A program made the translations under genes and the position numbers. The notes beneath the pieces were generated by a model, which worked only from the letters and a program-made list of their open reading frames with translations, made no database searches and was not told the origin of the DNA. 64,000 bases of DNA from Paucihalobacter ruber. Lineage in GTDB: Bacteria > Bacteroidota > Bacteroidia > Flavobacteriales > Flavobacteriaceae. Shown in pieces: positions 26,216-33,919 of the stretch. The DNA lies in assembly GCF_006494535.1 (NCBI RefSeq), contig NZ_VHIQ01000001.1, forward strand, positions 560,736 through 624,735, written 5' to 3'. Every line of letters starts with the position of its first letter. Within the stretch, counting starts at the first letter, position 1.

Positions 26216-27544
26216 ATGAAATACAAAGTTCTTTATATATTGATTTTCGTTTTTTTTGTTAATCTCACTCTGCACGCACAAAGAGGTATTAGAATTGCCT
26301 ACATCGATACAGAATACATCTTACAAAATGTACCTGAATATCAGGAAGCAAATGCACAGTTAGATAAAAAAGTTCAAGAATGGAAATCTGAAATCGATAA
26401 AAAGTTAAGTGTGATTGCTACAAAAAAGCAGGAGCTTGAAGCTGAACGAATTCTTCTAACAAAAGAGTTATATGAAGAGCGCTTAGAAGATATTCAGATA
26501 GAAGAAAATGAAGTTTTAGATTACCAACAAAAACGATTTGGCCCTGAAGGTGATTATATTGCACAAAAAAATCAATTGGTTCAACCCATTCAAGATCAAA
26601 TTTTTGCTACTGTTCAAGAGATTGCAGAATCCAGAAACTATGATTTTATTTTTGATAAATCGGCCGATTTAACCATGCTATTCTCCGCAAAACAATACGA
26701 TGTAAGCGAATTTGTTTTGAGAAGTATTACGCGTTCGGCAACAAGAAAGCAAGCGCAAACCAAAGAAGAAAGACGTGCGGCTGAAGATGAAGAACTGGTT
26801 CCTGAAATTAACACTGCAAAAGAAGAACGTGAACTTGCTTTAGCCGAGAAAAAAGCAGCAAGAGAAAAAGAAATTGAAGCTCGCAGACAACAGCAATTGG
26901 AAGAAAGAGAAGCGGCCAAGGCAGCGGCAGAAGCCAGAAGACAGCAAATTTTAGAAGAACGTGCCAAAGCCAGAGAAGCTAAATCTGGTAATAAATCGGG
27001 AGACGCGAGCGAAACAGTAAATAAAAAAGAAGAAAGTACAGAGAAATCTGCAAAAGAATTAATGGAAGAGCAACGTGCGCAAAAGTTAAAGGAACGTGAA
27101 GCGTTGCGTCAAAAAGCGGTAGAAGTGAAACAAGGCACTAATCCTCCTGCTTTAAAAGAAGATTCTGAAGTTAAAGGTGAAGAAAAAACAGATAGCACCG
27201 CTGTCGAAGAGACTAAAACACCTCAGCAACTCATGGAAGAAGAACGCCAGAGAAAACTAAAAGAGCGTGAAGAAAAGAGACAAGCAGTTCTAAATCCTAA
27301 AAAACAAGAGTCTGATTCAAAAACTGAAGAGAAAAACGAAAAAGCATCAGACTCTACAAAAGCCGAAAAACCAATGACAGCTCAGGAAAAAATGGAGGCT
27401 GAAAGACAGAAAAAAATTGAAGAAAGAGAACAACGACGAAAAGAATTAGAAGAACGCAAACAAAAAATATTAGAAGAACGTAAAAAACAAAGAGAACAAC
27501 AAGAAGCAGAGAAAAAAACAGATACCACCAAAAACAATAACTAG
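26216..27544 (+). CDS. OmpH/Skp-family protein with long charged coiled-coil tail
   Basis: Residues 1-22 are a signal peptide, and about 24-175 form a Skp (OmpH) chaperone domain: IRIAYIDTEYILQNVPEY at the start of the body, a helical hairpin, then YDFIFDKS. Skp holds outer-membrane proteins in the periplasm. The remaining 265 residues are extremely rich in Glu, Lys, Arg and Gln, with three related segments of about 23 residues (279-302, 337-359, 390-412) separated by Ser/Thr/Glu-rich linkers. At 442 residues it is more than twice the usual length. The next gene encodes an ordinary-sized Skp, so the tail is an add-on, not an annotation error. Confidence 0.88.
   Translation: MKYKVLYILIFVFFVNLTLHAQRGIRIAYIDTEYILQNVPEYQEANAQLDKKVQEWKSEIDKKLSVIATKKQELEAERILLTKELYEERLEDIQIEENEVLDYQQKRFGPEGDYIAQKNQLVQPIQDQIFATVQEIAESRNYDFIFDKSADLTMLFSAKQYDVSEFVLRSITRSATRKQAQTKEERRAAEDEELVPEINTAKEERELALAEKKAAREKEIEARRQQQLEEREAAKAAAEARRQQILEERAKAREAKSGNKSGDASETVNKKEESTEKSAKELMEEQRAQKLKEREALRQKAVEVKQGTNPPALKEDSEVKGEEKTDSTAVEETKTPQQLMEEERQRKLKEREEKRQAVLNPKKQESDSKTEEKNEKASDSTKAEKPMTAQEKMEAERQKKIEEREQRRKELEERKQKILEERKKQREQQEAEKKTDTTKNNN
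27050..27451 (+). repeat. three degenerate coiled-coil repeats within the long Skp gene
   Basis: Protein segments AKELMEEQRAQKLKEREAL, PQQLMEEERQRKLKEREEK and AQEKMEAERQKKIEEREQR align without gaps and recur about every 55 residues. The DNA copies are diverged, so the repeat is old or kept by protein-level selection. Confidence 0.7.
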
Positions 27545-27580
27545 TAAAAATTAATTAATACAATTATAATATTTAAACAC

Positions 27581-28093
27581 ATGAAACAAATTACAACCTT
27601 TTTATTTGCAGCAGTCGTATTTTTTGCAGCTAATACCTTTAGTAACGCTCAAAGTAAAATTGCACACATAGATTCGCAGGCCTTAATTGGAGAAATGCCT
27701 GCAACCAAAGCTGCTCAAGCCGAAATTGAAAAGCTTGAAAAAACATACCAGACTGAAATTGAAGGTATGATCACAGAGTATCAAAACAAAATTAAGCGTT
27801 ATGATGCTGAGGCCGCTTCTCAAACAGACGATGAAAACGCCAAAAGAATGCAAGAAGTTGAAACCATGCAAAGAAGCATTAGAGAGTACCAAGGCCAGGC
27901 TCAAGAAGACCTTCAAAAAAAGCAATTTGAATTGTTAAAGCCAATTGCAGAAAAAGTACAGGCAGCCATTTCTAAAGTTGCCAAAGCTAAGGGTATCGAG
28001 TATGTTTTACAATCTACTCCAAACAACGGTATTGTTCTTGTTGCAGATGGTTATGATTTAATGGGAGATGTTAAGAAAGAGTTAGGTCTTTAA
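27581..28093 (+). CDS. skp: OmpH/Skp-family periplasmic chaperone
   Basis: The protein has 170 residues, the normal Skp size. A signal peptide (about 1-23, cut after SNAQ) is followed by SKIAHIDSQALIGEMP, a long charged helical hairpin, and the closing beta part with the YVLQSTPNNGIVLV segment. It would carry unfolded outer-membrane proteins to BamA, encoded upstream. It is 36 bases after the long Skp gene and is the last gene before a strong terminator. Confidence 0.94.
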   Translation: MKQITTFLFAAVVFFAANTFSNAQSKIAHIDSQALIGEMPATKAAQAEIEKLEKTYQTEIEGMITEYQNKIKRYDAEAASQTDDENAKRMQEVETMQRSIREYQGQAQEDLQKKQFELLKPIAEKVQAAISKVAKAKGIEYVLQSTPNNGIVLVADGYDLMGDVKKELGL

Positions 28094-28117
28094 AATTTTA
28101 CAAAACAAATAACTGAT

Positions 28118-28153
28118 CAAGCCGCTTTTTTTAAAGCGGCTTGTTTATTTTTA
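28118..28153 (+). terminator. terminator after skp, before murI
   Basis: CAAGCCGCTTT and AAAGCGGCTTG form a perfect 11-base-pair stem with a four-T loop, followed by a T-rich run. It ends only a few bases before the murI ATG, so murI needs read-through or a promoter I cannot see. Confidence 0.93.
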
Positions 28154-28157
28154 TACC

Positions 28158-28937
28158 ATGCAAAGTCAACCCATAGGTATATTCGATTCTGGCGTTGGTG
28201 GTACTTCTGTTTTTAAAGAAATCCACCAATTATTACCTAATGAATCCATTATTTATTTGGCAGATAGTTTTAATGCGCCTTATGGCAACAAATCAGCGGA
28301 AGAAATTAAAAACTTAAGCGAAAAAAATACCCGTTTTTTAATTTCAATGAACTGCAAGCTAATTGTAGTTGCTTGTAATACAGCCACTACTAATGCCATT
28401 GGTTATTTAAGATCTAACTTTAATTTACCTTTTATTGGTATCGAACCCGCAATTAAACCGGCTGCCCTTCAATCCAAGACCGGCTCTATTGGTATTTTAG
28501 CAACCAAAGGTACCTTGGCGAGTGATTTATTTCACAAAACCACTAATCTTTACAGCAACAACATTAAAGTAGTTGAACAAACCGGAACCGGTATTGTTGA
28601 ACTTATTGAAAGTGGTAAGTTATATTCTGAAGATATGCGCAATCTATTAAAAACATATCTTCAACCTATGATTTTAGCTAATATTGACCATCTTGTCTTA
28701 GGTTGTACGCACTACCCCTACCTAATACCTCTGTTTAAAGAATTGTTACCGGAAAATGTAAAGATTATAGATTCAGGTGAGGCTGTGGCCAGACAGACTA
28801 AAAATATTCTGATTCAGAATCAACTTTTAAATACAGGTGAGGAACAACCAAACATTTCATTTTATACCAATACCAATCCCGCTGTGTTAAAACAAATTTT
28901 AGAAAATAAATATAGTGTTGCCTATAAAGATTTTTAG
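28158..28937 (+). CDS. murI: glutamate racemase
   Basis: MurI makes D-glutamate for peptidoglycan. The 259-residue protein has the opening IGIFDSGVGG (Asp10, Ser11), and both catalytic cysteines: Cys73 in VACNTATT and Cys183 in LGCTHYPY. It follows the porG-skp operon directly, but beyond a strong terminator. Confidence 0.97.
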   Translation: MQSQPIGIFDSGVGGTSVFKEIHQLLPNESIIYLADSFNAPYGNKSAEEIKNLSEKNTRFLISMNCKLIVVACNTATTNAIGYLRSNFNLPFIGIEPAIKPAALQSKTGSIGILATKGTLASDLFHKTTNLYSNNIKVVEQTGTGIVELIESGKLYSEDMRNLLKTYLQPMILANIDHLVLGCTHYPYLIPLFKELLPENVKIIDSGEAVARQTKNILIQNQLLNTGEEQPNISFYTNTNPAVLKQILENKYSVAYKDF

Positions 28938-28970
28938 TAAGGTTAGCGACAAAATCACAACCAATCTATT

Positions 28971-29330
28971 ATGGAGCTAATGATGGTTTATAACGCAAAA
29001 TCCGGGCTTAAAAATGCCGTTTTAGATAGTTTACATAAAATGTTGAGTCCGTCAACTTACCAATGCGATTTATGCGCACTAACTTATGGTAATTTCACTG
29101 AAAAAGCTGTTTGGAAAGAATTTAAGGAAAAATCTAAATTTGAAATCAGATTCTATCATATTGACGAATTTGAAGCTAAATTCGGTAAACAAAACTACAT
29201 TTATCCGGTTGCCTTGAGGTATGACAATCAAAGTTTTGAAACTGTAATTTCACACCAAGCATTTAAAACATTTAAAAACACCGAGGAACTTATAACTCAT
29301 GTGAAGTGCATCATAAATGATTATGCCTAA
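28971..29330 (+). CDS. conserved hypothetical protein with Cys-X-X-Cys
   Basis: The protein has 119 residues, no signal peptide and no membrane helix. It opens MMVYNAKSGLKNAVLDSLHKMLSPSTYQCDLCALTYG, a pattern I have seen in short uncharacterised proteins of several phyla, with C32 and C35 as a possible metal or redox pair. The rest is a small alpha/beta arrangement with the FYHIDEFEAKFG segment. No function can be assigned. It follows murI by 33 bases and converges with the hexapeptide-repeat gene. Confidence 0.75.
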   Translation: MELMMVYNAKSGLKNAVLDSLHKMLSPSTYQCDLCALTYGNFTEKAVWKEFKEKSKFEIRFYHIDEFEAKFGKQNYIYPVALRYDNQSFETVISHQAFKTFKNTEELITHVKCIINDYA

Positions 29331-29338
29331 TAATCTAA

Positions 29339-29854
29339 CTACTCTTTAAACCAAGAGGCATATTTTATATAATTTTCGGCTATTCTGTTGATCTCTCCAC
29401 TAATTAATTCCTGGCTGATATCTTTTACTTTTTTAGCAGGCACACCGGCATAGATACTACCGGTTTCCACTCTTGTATTTTGTGTTACAACAGCGCCCGC
29501 GGCAATAATACTGTTACTTTCAATCACACAATGATCCATAACAATACTTCCCATCCCAATTAACACATTATCATGGATGGTGCAACCATGTACAATGGCA
29601 TTATGACCTATTGAAACATTATTCCCTATGGTTGTTGGTGCTTTTTGGTAGGTTGCATGAATTACAGCACCGTCTTGAATATTAACCTTATTGCCTATTT
29701 TTATATAGTGAACATCGCCACGTATTACGGCATTGAACCAAATACTACAATTAGCACCCATGATAACCTCTCCAACAATTGTTGCATTTTCGGCTATATA
29801 ACAATCATCCGGAATTTCCGGAGCTATTCCCCTAACTGACTTAATGATTGGCAT
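29339..29854 (-). CDS. gamma carbonic anhydrase family protein
   Basis: The 171-residue protein is a left-handed beta-helix built of hexapeptide repeats (for example NATIVGEVIMGANCSIWF). His66, His84 and His89 are placed as the three zinc ligands of the gamma-carbonic-anhydrase/YrdA/PaaY group. The GDVHYIKIGNKVNIQDG segment is typical. Whether this member hydrates CO2 is unknown; many close relatives show no activity. The end GVPAKKVK is also standard for the family. Confidence 0.9.
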   Translation of the reverse strand: MPIIKSVRGIAPEIPDDCYIAENATIVGEVIMGANCSIWFNAVIRGDVHYIKIGNKVNIQDGAVIHATYQKAPTTIGNNVSIGHNAIVHGCTIHDNVLIGMGSIVMDHCVIESNSIIAAGAVVTQNTRVETGSIYAGVPAKKVKDISQELISGEINRIAENYIKYASWFKE

Positions 29855-29869
29855 AATGATATGATGACA

Positions 29870-30877
29870 TTAATTTACCGCCGGACAATTACAATCGTAT
29901 TTTTCTCTTCGGCAGTTAAAATTGTAACCCAAAGTTATTTGATGAAATCCCCCATTATTGAAGACCACTGAATTTGCCTGATAACTATAAGTATAGGCAA
30001 ACACAAAGTTGTTATAATCAACACCAATAAAAGGGGTTACATACTGAAGTCTTTGATTACTCACACCTGAACCGTCCAAAAGTTGAGCACCATCAAAACT
30101 TCTTCTGTAAGATAAACCGCCCCAAAGTCTTCCAAAATCCATTTGTTTGTAAACCTTTCCGTTGATATCGATTGAAGATTCTTGAGTAGCATCTCGATAC
30201 ATAAACATAATTGAAGGTTCGTAACTCCAGTCACTTCCATACTTGCTGAATGTATTACCAACCGACAATAAATAAGTTCTTAGGTTATCAAAACTCAATC
30301 CCTGTTCATTAAAATTAATGCCTTCGTTATTGAGTACATTTTTCACCGTGGCATGCGCATAAAAATTTAGGAAGTGATAGGAAAAACCAAAATCTATATT
30401 AAAGTTAGTAGCACTTTGTTCTATACCGGCAATAATAGGGTCAAATCCTTGAGATAAAAATGATGTCTCATCTAATTTGTATTGAATAAAACCGGCACTT
30501 AGTCCGAATGACAACATGTTTAGATCAATTTCATTTCGGGAAAACATAATATGATGTGCATAGGTAGCATAGGCGCCAACTTGCGAGTGAAATCCGTTTC
30601 TGTCGCTATAAATAATCCCTCCAAGAGCCGACGGACCATCTCCCAACCTACCATTGACACTGAGCGTTCCCAATCTCGGAGCGTTGTCTGAACCGAACCA
30701 TTGTTGACGCGCTGTAAGTCTTACTTTGGCACAATTTGCCACACCTGCCATAGACGGGTGAATCAGGTAATAATTATCGGTTAAATAATCGGAATAAATA
30801 GGTAGACCTTCTTGGGCATTCATAGTTGTTATAGATAATAACAACAACATAACTTTTAGATAGGTTTTTAAATTCAT
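29870..30877 (-). CDS. PorP/SprF-family outer-membrane protein
   Basis: The protein has 335 residues with a signal peptide (about 1-21, cut after MNAQ) and the PorP/SprF start EGLPIYSDYLTDNYYLIHPSMAG, followed by barrel strands. Members assist secretion or attachment of specific proteins by the type IX system; SprF, for instance, serves the adhesin SprB. Such genes usually follow the gene for their large secreted partner. Here no large gene is upstream: the upstream 470 bases hold at most a 50-codon frame. It is therefore an orphan copy, or its partner has been lost or lies elsewhere. Confidence 0.9.
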   Translation of the reverse strand: MNLKTYLKVMLLLLSITTMNAQEGLPIYSDYLTDNYYLIHPSMAGVANCAKVRLTARQQWFGSDNAPRLGTLSVNGRLGDGPSALGGIIYSDRNGFHSQVGAYATYAHHIMFSRNEIDLNMLSFGLSAGFIQYKLDETSFLSQGFDPIIAGIEQSATNFNIDFGFSYHFLNFYAHATVKNVLNNEGINFNEQGLSFDNLRTYLLSVGNTFSKYGSDWSYEPSIMFMYRDATQESSIDINGKVYKQMDFGRLWGGLSYRRSFDGAQLLDGSGVSNQRLQYVTPFIGVDYNNFVFAYTYSYQANSVVFNNGGFHQITLGYNFNCRREKYDCNCPAVN

Positions 30878-30891
30878 AAGTTTTTATCTTT

Positions 30892-31044
30892 TCAAAGTAA
30901 AATGAGTTCTAAACTCCTTTTAATCATCAGTGCTGTAAAATGGTATCTGGCACCCAATGACAATCTTTCGTTGACATAAATTAAATATTCTGCATCTAAA
31001 CCAATAATTATGGTTAAGACCATCACGCTAAAGGCATTTGCCAT
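30892..31044 (-). CDS. possible 50-residue small ORF or gene remnant
   Basis: From an ATG at 31042-31044 the frame gives a peptide with a hydrophobic first third and the segment EYLIYVNERLSLGARYHF, which alternates like outer-membrane barrel strands, then a hydrophobic Leu-rich end. It ends 14 bases before the PorP/SprF ATG. It may be a short leader peptide, the decayed tail of a lost upstream gene, or chance. Confidence 0.25.
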   Translation of the reverse strand: MANAFSVMVLTIIIGLDAEYLIYVNERLSLGARYHFTALMIKRSLELILL

Positions 31045-31050
31045 AACGGT

Positions 31051-31058
31051 CAAATATA
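31051..31058 (-). promoter_or_regulatory. possible -7 element upstream of the PorP/SprF gene
   Basis: The reverse strand reads TATATTTG. It is only six bases before the ATG of the 50-codon frame and about 175 bases before the PorP/SprF ATG. No -33 TTG lies at 17-23 bases. Confidence 0.35.
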
Positions 31059-31330
31059 TAAATTTTTGAGCTTGTTATGTTGTTTAATTGTACAATGACT
31101 CAAATATTATGAACTATTTATAAATTTCGACGAAATATGCAAGGATGTTATCAGTCATCATGGTATATGGAATAAACTTCATATATATTGATTTATTATT
31201 TATACTTCAATTTAATAAAAAGCATATAAATTATAGGGACTTTTAGGAATAAATATTTATGCAATATTATCTCTGGCATTAAAAACGTTAAATGACTCAA
31301 AATTTAATCCTATTTAGAGCCTGATTTATT

Positions 31331-31338
31331 TATTTTTG
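31331..31338 (+). promoter_or_regulatory. TAnnTTTG -7 element for the Nfu-type gene
   Basis: TATTTTTG, followed by CA as at tig and pdxJ, stands 13 bases before the ATG at 31352, so the leader must be very short. No -33 match is evident. Confidence 0.5.
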
Positions 31339-31351
31339 CAAAAAAATTGCC

Positions 31352-32245
31352 ATGAGCATCACAATAAAACCTACTAATAGAGAAACAATTTTAAAATTTG
31401 AAACCGAGCAGTTTTTAGTCAATGCAGGAAGTTTTCAATTTAACAATATAGATGAAGCCAAAAACTCTCCATTATCTCAACAGTTATTCTACTTACCCTT
31501 TGTTAAAAAGGTTTTTATTTCGTCAAATTTTATAGCCATTGAACGTTATGACATTGTTGAATGGAAAGACGTGCAAGAAGAAGTTGCTAATCAAATTGCC
31601 GCTTATATCAAAAGTGGACAGCCGATTATTGACGAAAAAACTATTGTTAAAAAGACAGCAGTAACAGTTTATGCAGAAAGTACTCCAAACCCGGGAGTTT
31701 TAAAATTTGTTGCCAACAAAAAACTGGTGCCTGTAGCCATGGAATTCAACAATATTGACGAATCTAAATATTCGCCATTAGCCATGGATCTTTTCCAATT
31801 TCCATTTGTTAAAAGCTTATTTTTTGAGGATAACTTTATTGCTATTAGTAAGTATGATATTGCAGACTGGAATGATATTACCATAGAATTAAGAGAATTT
31901 ATAAGAAATTATATTGAATCAGGCAAAAGAGTATTAGAAGATGAGGCACTTTCTCAACTAGAAGAAAAAGAACAAAAAACAACTGTTGAAAACATTAATC
32001 TTGATATCACATCGAAAGAAATAATAAAAATTCTTGAAGAGTATGTAAAACCTGCTGTTGCCAGCGATGGCGGCAACATAGAATTTAAATCTTATAACTC
32101 CGAAACCCATAAAGTAAGTGTTTTACTTCAAGGAGCTTGCAGTGGTTGCCCATCTTCAACCTTCACCTTAAAAAATGGTATTGAAACCATGTTAAAAGAG
32201 ATGCTTAACAACCAAAATTTAACAGTTGAAGCTTTAAACGGTTAA
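31352..32245 (+). CDS. Nfu-type iron-sulfur cluster protein with two N-terminal domains
   Basis: The C-terminal part (about 220-297) is the NifU C-terminal (Nfu) domain with the cluster-holding C263-X-X-C266 in GACSGCPSS; such proteins carry 4Fe-4S clusters to target enzymes. In front of it stand two copies of the Nfu N-terminal domain (about 10-90 and 107-190). The copies share FNNIDE...SPL...LF.LPF-VK-F-..NFIAI..YDI..W-.I, and the linker to the second contains STPNPG. Most Nfu proteins have a single copy or none. The gene looks monocistronic. Confidence 0.93.
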   Translation: MSITIKPTNRETILKFETEQFLVNAGSFQFNNIDEAKNSPLSQQLFYLPFVKKVFISSNFIAIERYDIVEWKDVQEEVANQIAAYIKSGQPIIDEKTIVKKTAVTVYAESTPNPGVLKFVANKKLVPVAMEFNNIDESKYSPLAMDLFQFPFVKSLFFEDNFIAISKYDIADWNDITIELREFIRNYIESGKRVLEDEALSQLEEKEQKTTVENINLDITSKEIIKILEEYVKPAVASDGGNIEFKSYNSETHKVSVLLQGACSGCPSSTFTLKNGIETMLKEMLNNQNLTVEALNG

Positions 32246-32340
32246 ATTTATCATAATTAACAAATTAAAATTTTTTATTGCTTAGATTTTGTTGAATTTG
32301 GCACACTTTTAGAAACAACCTTAAAACAAAAACTTGTATT

Positions 32341-33030
32341 ATGACAAAACAATTTGCTATCAAATTTTTCATTTTAATTTTAATTTTAATTCCTTTTGTA
32401 GGTCAAGCACAACAATTAGATTTTGCATCTGAAGTAGGCTTCTCACCAAAAAACATCTCAAGAGCAATGCCTAATGTAATGGGCAGCCCTTATGTTAATG
32501 AGGACTACCAGCAGGTAAGAATAAATGGAGCTGATAATAAAATCTACAGTGGCCGATATAATGCCTACATAAACGAAATGGAAATTCTCGTTGCTGCTGG
32601 TAGAGATCCAATCGCGTTGGACATATCTAATAATGATTACGAAGTATTTTTTATAAATGAAAACAAATTATACAAAACTTTCAACTATGAAAGTAATAGG
32701 GGAATAACTAAAAGAGGTTTTTTGGTTGTGATGTCAGAAGAAAATGATGTGACTGTACTAAAAGAGGAAATCGTAAAGTATTACGACAAAGTAGCCGCGA
32801 GCTCATCCTATGATCAAGATAAGCCTGCTAAATTTAGAAAAGAAGATGATAATTATTACATCAAATTGAAATCTGGTAGAGTTGTATACCTGCCTTCAAA
32901 AGATAAAGATATTGCTAAGGCTTTTCCGGAACAAAGTAAAGAAATTATGACTTTCGTTAAGAAAAACAAATTGAAAACTAAAAAAGAAGAAGATCTTATT
33001 AAAGTTGCAAATTTTATAGGAAGTTTGTAA
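32341..33030 (+). CDS. secreted protein of unknown function
   Basis: The protein has 229 residues with a clear signal peptide (hydrophobic 9-20, cut after VGQAQ) and no other membrane segment. The mature part is mixed alpha/beta and ends in a Lys-rich helical stretch. I do not recognise a named family and see no catalytic motif or cysteine pair. It is probably periplasmic. It lies 95 bases after the Nfu gene, in a separate unit by spacing, and is followed by its own terminator. Confidence 0.75.
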   Translation: MTKQFAIKFFILILILIPFVGQAQQLDFASEVGFSPKNISRAMPNVMGSPYVNEDYQQVRINGADNKIYSGRYNAYINEMEILVAAGRDPIALDISNNDYEVFFINENKLYKTFNYESNRGITKRGFLVVMSEENDVTVLKEEIVKYYDKVAASSSYDQDKPAKFRKEDDNYYIKLKSGRVVYLPSKDKDIAKAFPEQSKEIMTFVKKNKLKTKKEEDLIKVANFIGSL

Positions 33031-33054
33031 AATTGTAAAACTATAAATTTTTTA

Positions 33055-33092
33055 AAACGCTATTAGTTAATAAATTAATAGCGTTTTTATTT
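33055..33092 (+). terminator. terminator after the secreted protein gene
   Basis: AAACGCTATTA and TAATAGCGTTT pair perfectly over 11 bases, with a ten-base AT-rich loop and a run of T after the stem. It ends 15 bases before the MscS gene. Confidence 0.88.
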
Positions 33093-33106
33093 AAAACAGA
33101 AAAAAT

Positions 33107-33919
33107 ATGGATTTACAAGTATGGATTGACAAAGCCTATGAACTCATTCTAGATTTTGGCCCCAGAATTATTGGGGCGATTCTTATCTACATTATTGGTG
33201 GGTGGATTATTAAGATTACTTTAAAAAGCTTGAAACGCTTTATGGAAAAGGCCTCTTATGAAGAGAGTTTGAAAAAGTTTTTAGTAAATCTGCTTAATTG
33301 GACTTTAAAAATTGTACTCATCATTGTTATTTTAGGTATTGTTGGCATTGAAACCACTTCTTTCGCAGCAATATTAGCCGCAGCCGGTTTGGCTGTAGGT
33401 TTAGCACTCCAAGGTTCTCTGGCCAATTTTGCCGGTGGTGTTTTAATTATGATTTTTAAGCCATTTAAAATTGGTGACCTAATCGAAGCGCAAGGAGAAA
33501 TGGGGGTTGTTAAAGAAATTGAAATATTTACAACCAAGCTAACAGGCTTGTCTAACAAAGAAATTATTATTCCTAATGGAACGCTCTCTAATGGTAATAT
33601 TGTTAATTACTCTGTAACCGGGACACGACGTGTTGATCTAGTTTTTGGAGTACATTACGACTCTGATATCAAAAAAACAAAAGAAGTCTTAATGAATGTT
33701 ATTAAATCGCATCCAATGGTTATCGAAAGCCCGGAGCCAACGGTAAACGTATTAGAACTGGCAGATAGTTCGGTTAATTTTGCTGTAAGACCTTGGTGTA
33801 AAACTGCAGATTATTGGACTGTTTATTTCGACGTTATTGAAAATACAAAAATAGCACTTGATATGGCCGGAATTGAAATTCCATATCCGCATCAGGTTGA
33901 AATACAAAAGAAAGGTTAG
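33107..33919 (+). CDS. mscS: small-conductance mechanosensitive channel, MscS family
   Basis: The 270-residue protein is close to E. coli MscS in size. It has three N-terminal membrane helices; the third is the pore helix, rich in Gly and Ala (AAAGLAVGLALQGSLANFAGGV), followed by FKPFKIGDLIE and the beta domain (IIIPNGTLSNGNIVNYS) and a final alpha/beta domain. It releases solutes during hypo-osmotic shock. Its stop overlaps the convergent tsaB stop by four bases. Confidence 0.95.
   Translation: MDLQVWIDKAYELILDFGPRIIGAILIYIIGGWIIKITLKSLKRFMEKASYEESLKKFLVNLLNWTLKIVLIIVILGIVGIETTSFAAILAAAGLAVGLALQGSLANFAGGVLIMIFKPFKIGDLIEAQGEMGVVKEIEIFTTKLTGLSNKEIIIPNGTLSNGNIVNYSVTGTRRVDLVFGVHYDSDIKKTKEVLMNVIKSHPMVIESPEPTVNVLELADSSVNFAVRPWCKTADYWTVYFDVIENTKIALDMAGIEIPYPHQVEIQKKG

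Larger units (their letters stand above)
30878..31351. other. 474-base intergenic region, mostly unassigned
   Basis: This is the longest gap in the window. It holds a possible 50-codon reverse frame (30892-31044), a reverse -7 match (31051-31058), an AT-rich middle with the palindrome ATAAATATTTAT near 31250, and the forward -7 element of the nfu-type gene (31331-31338). I see no tRNA, strong terminator or riboswitch-like structure in it. Confidence 0.6.
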
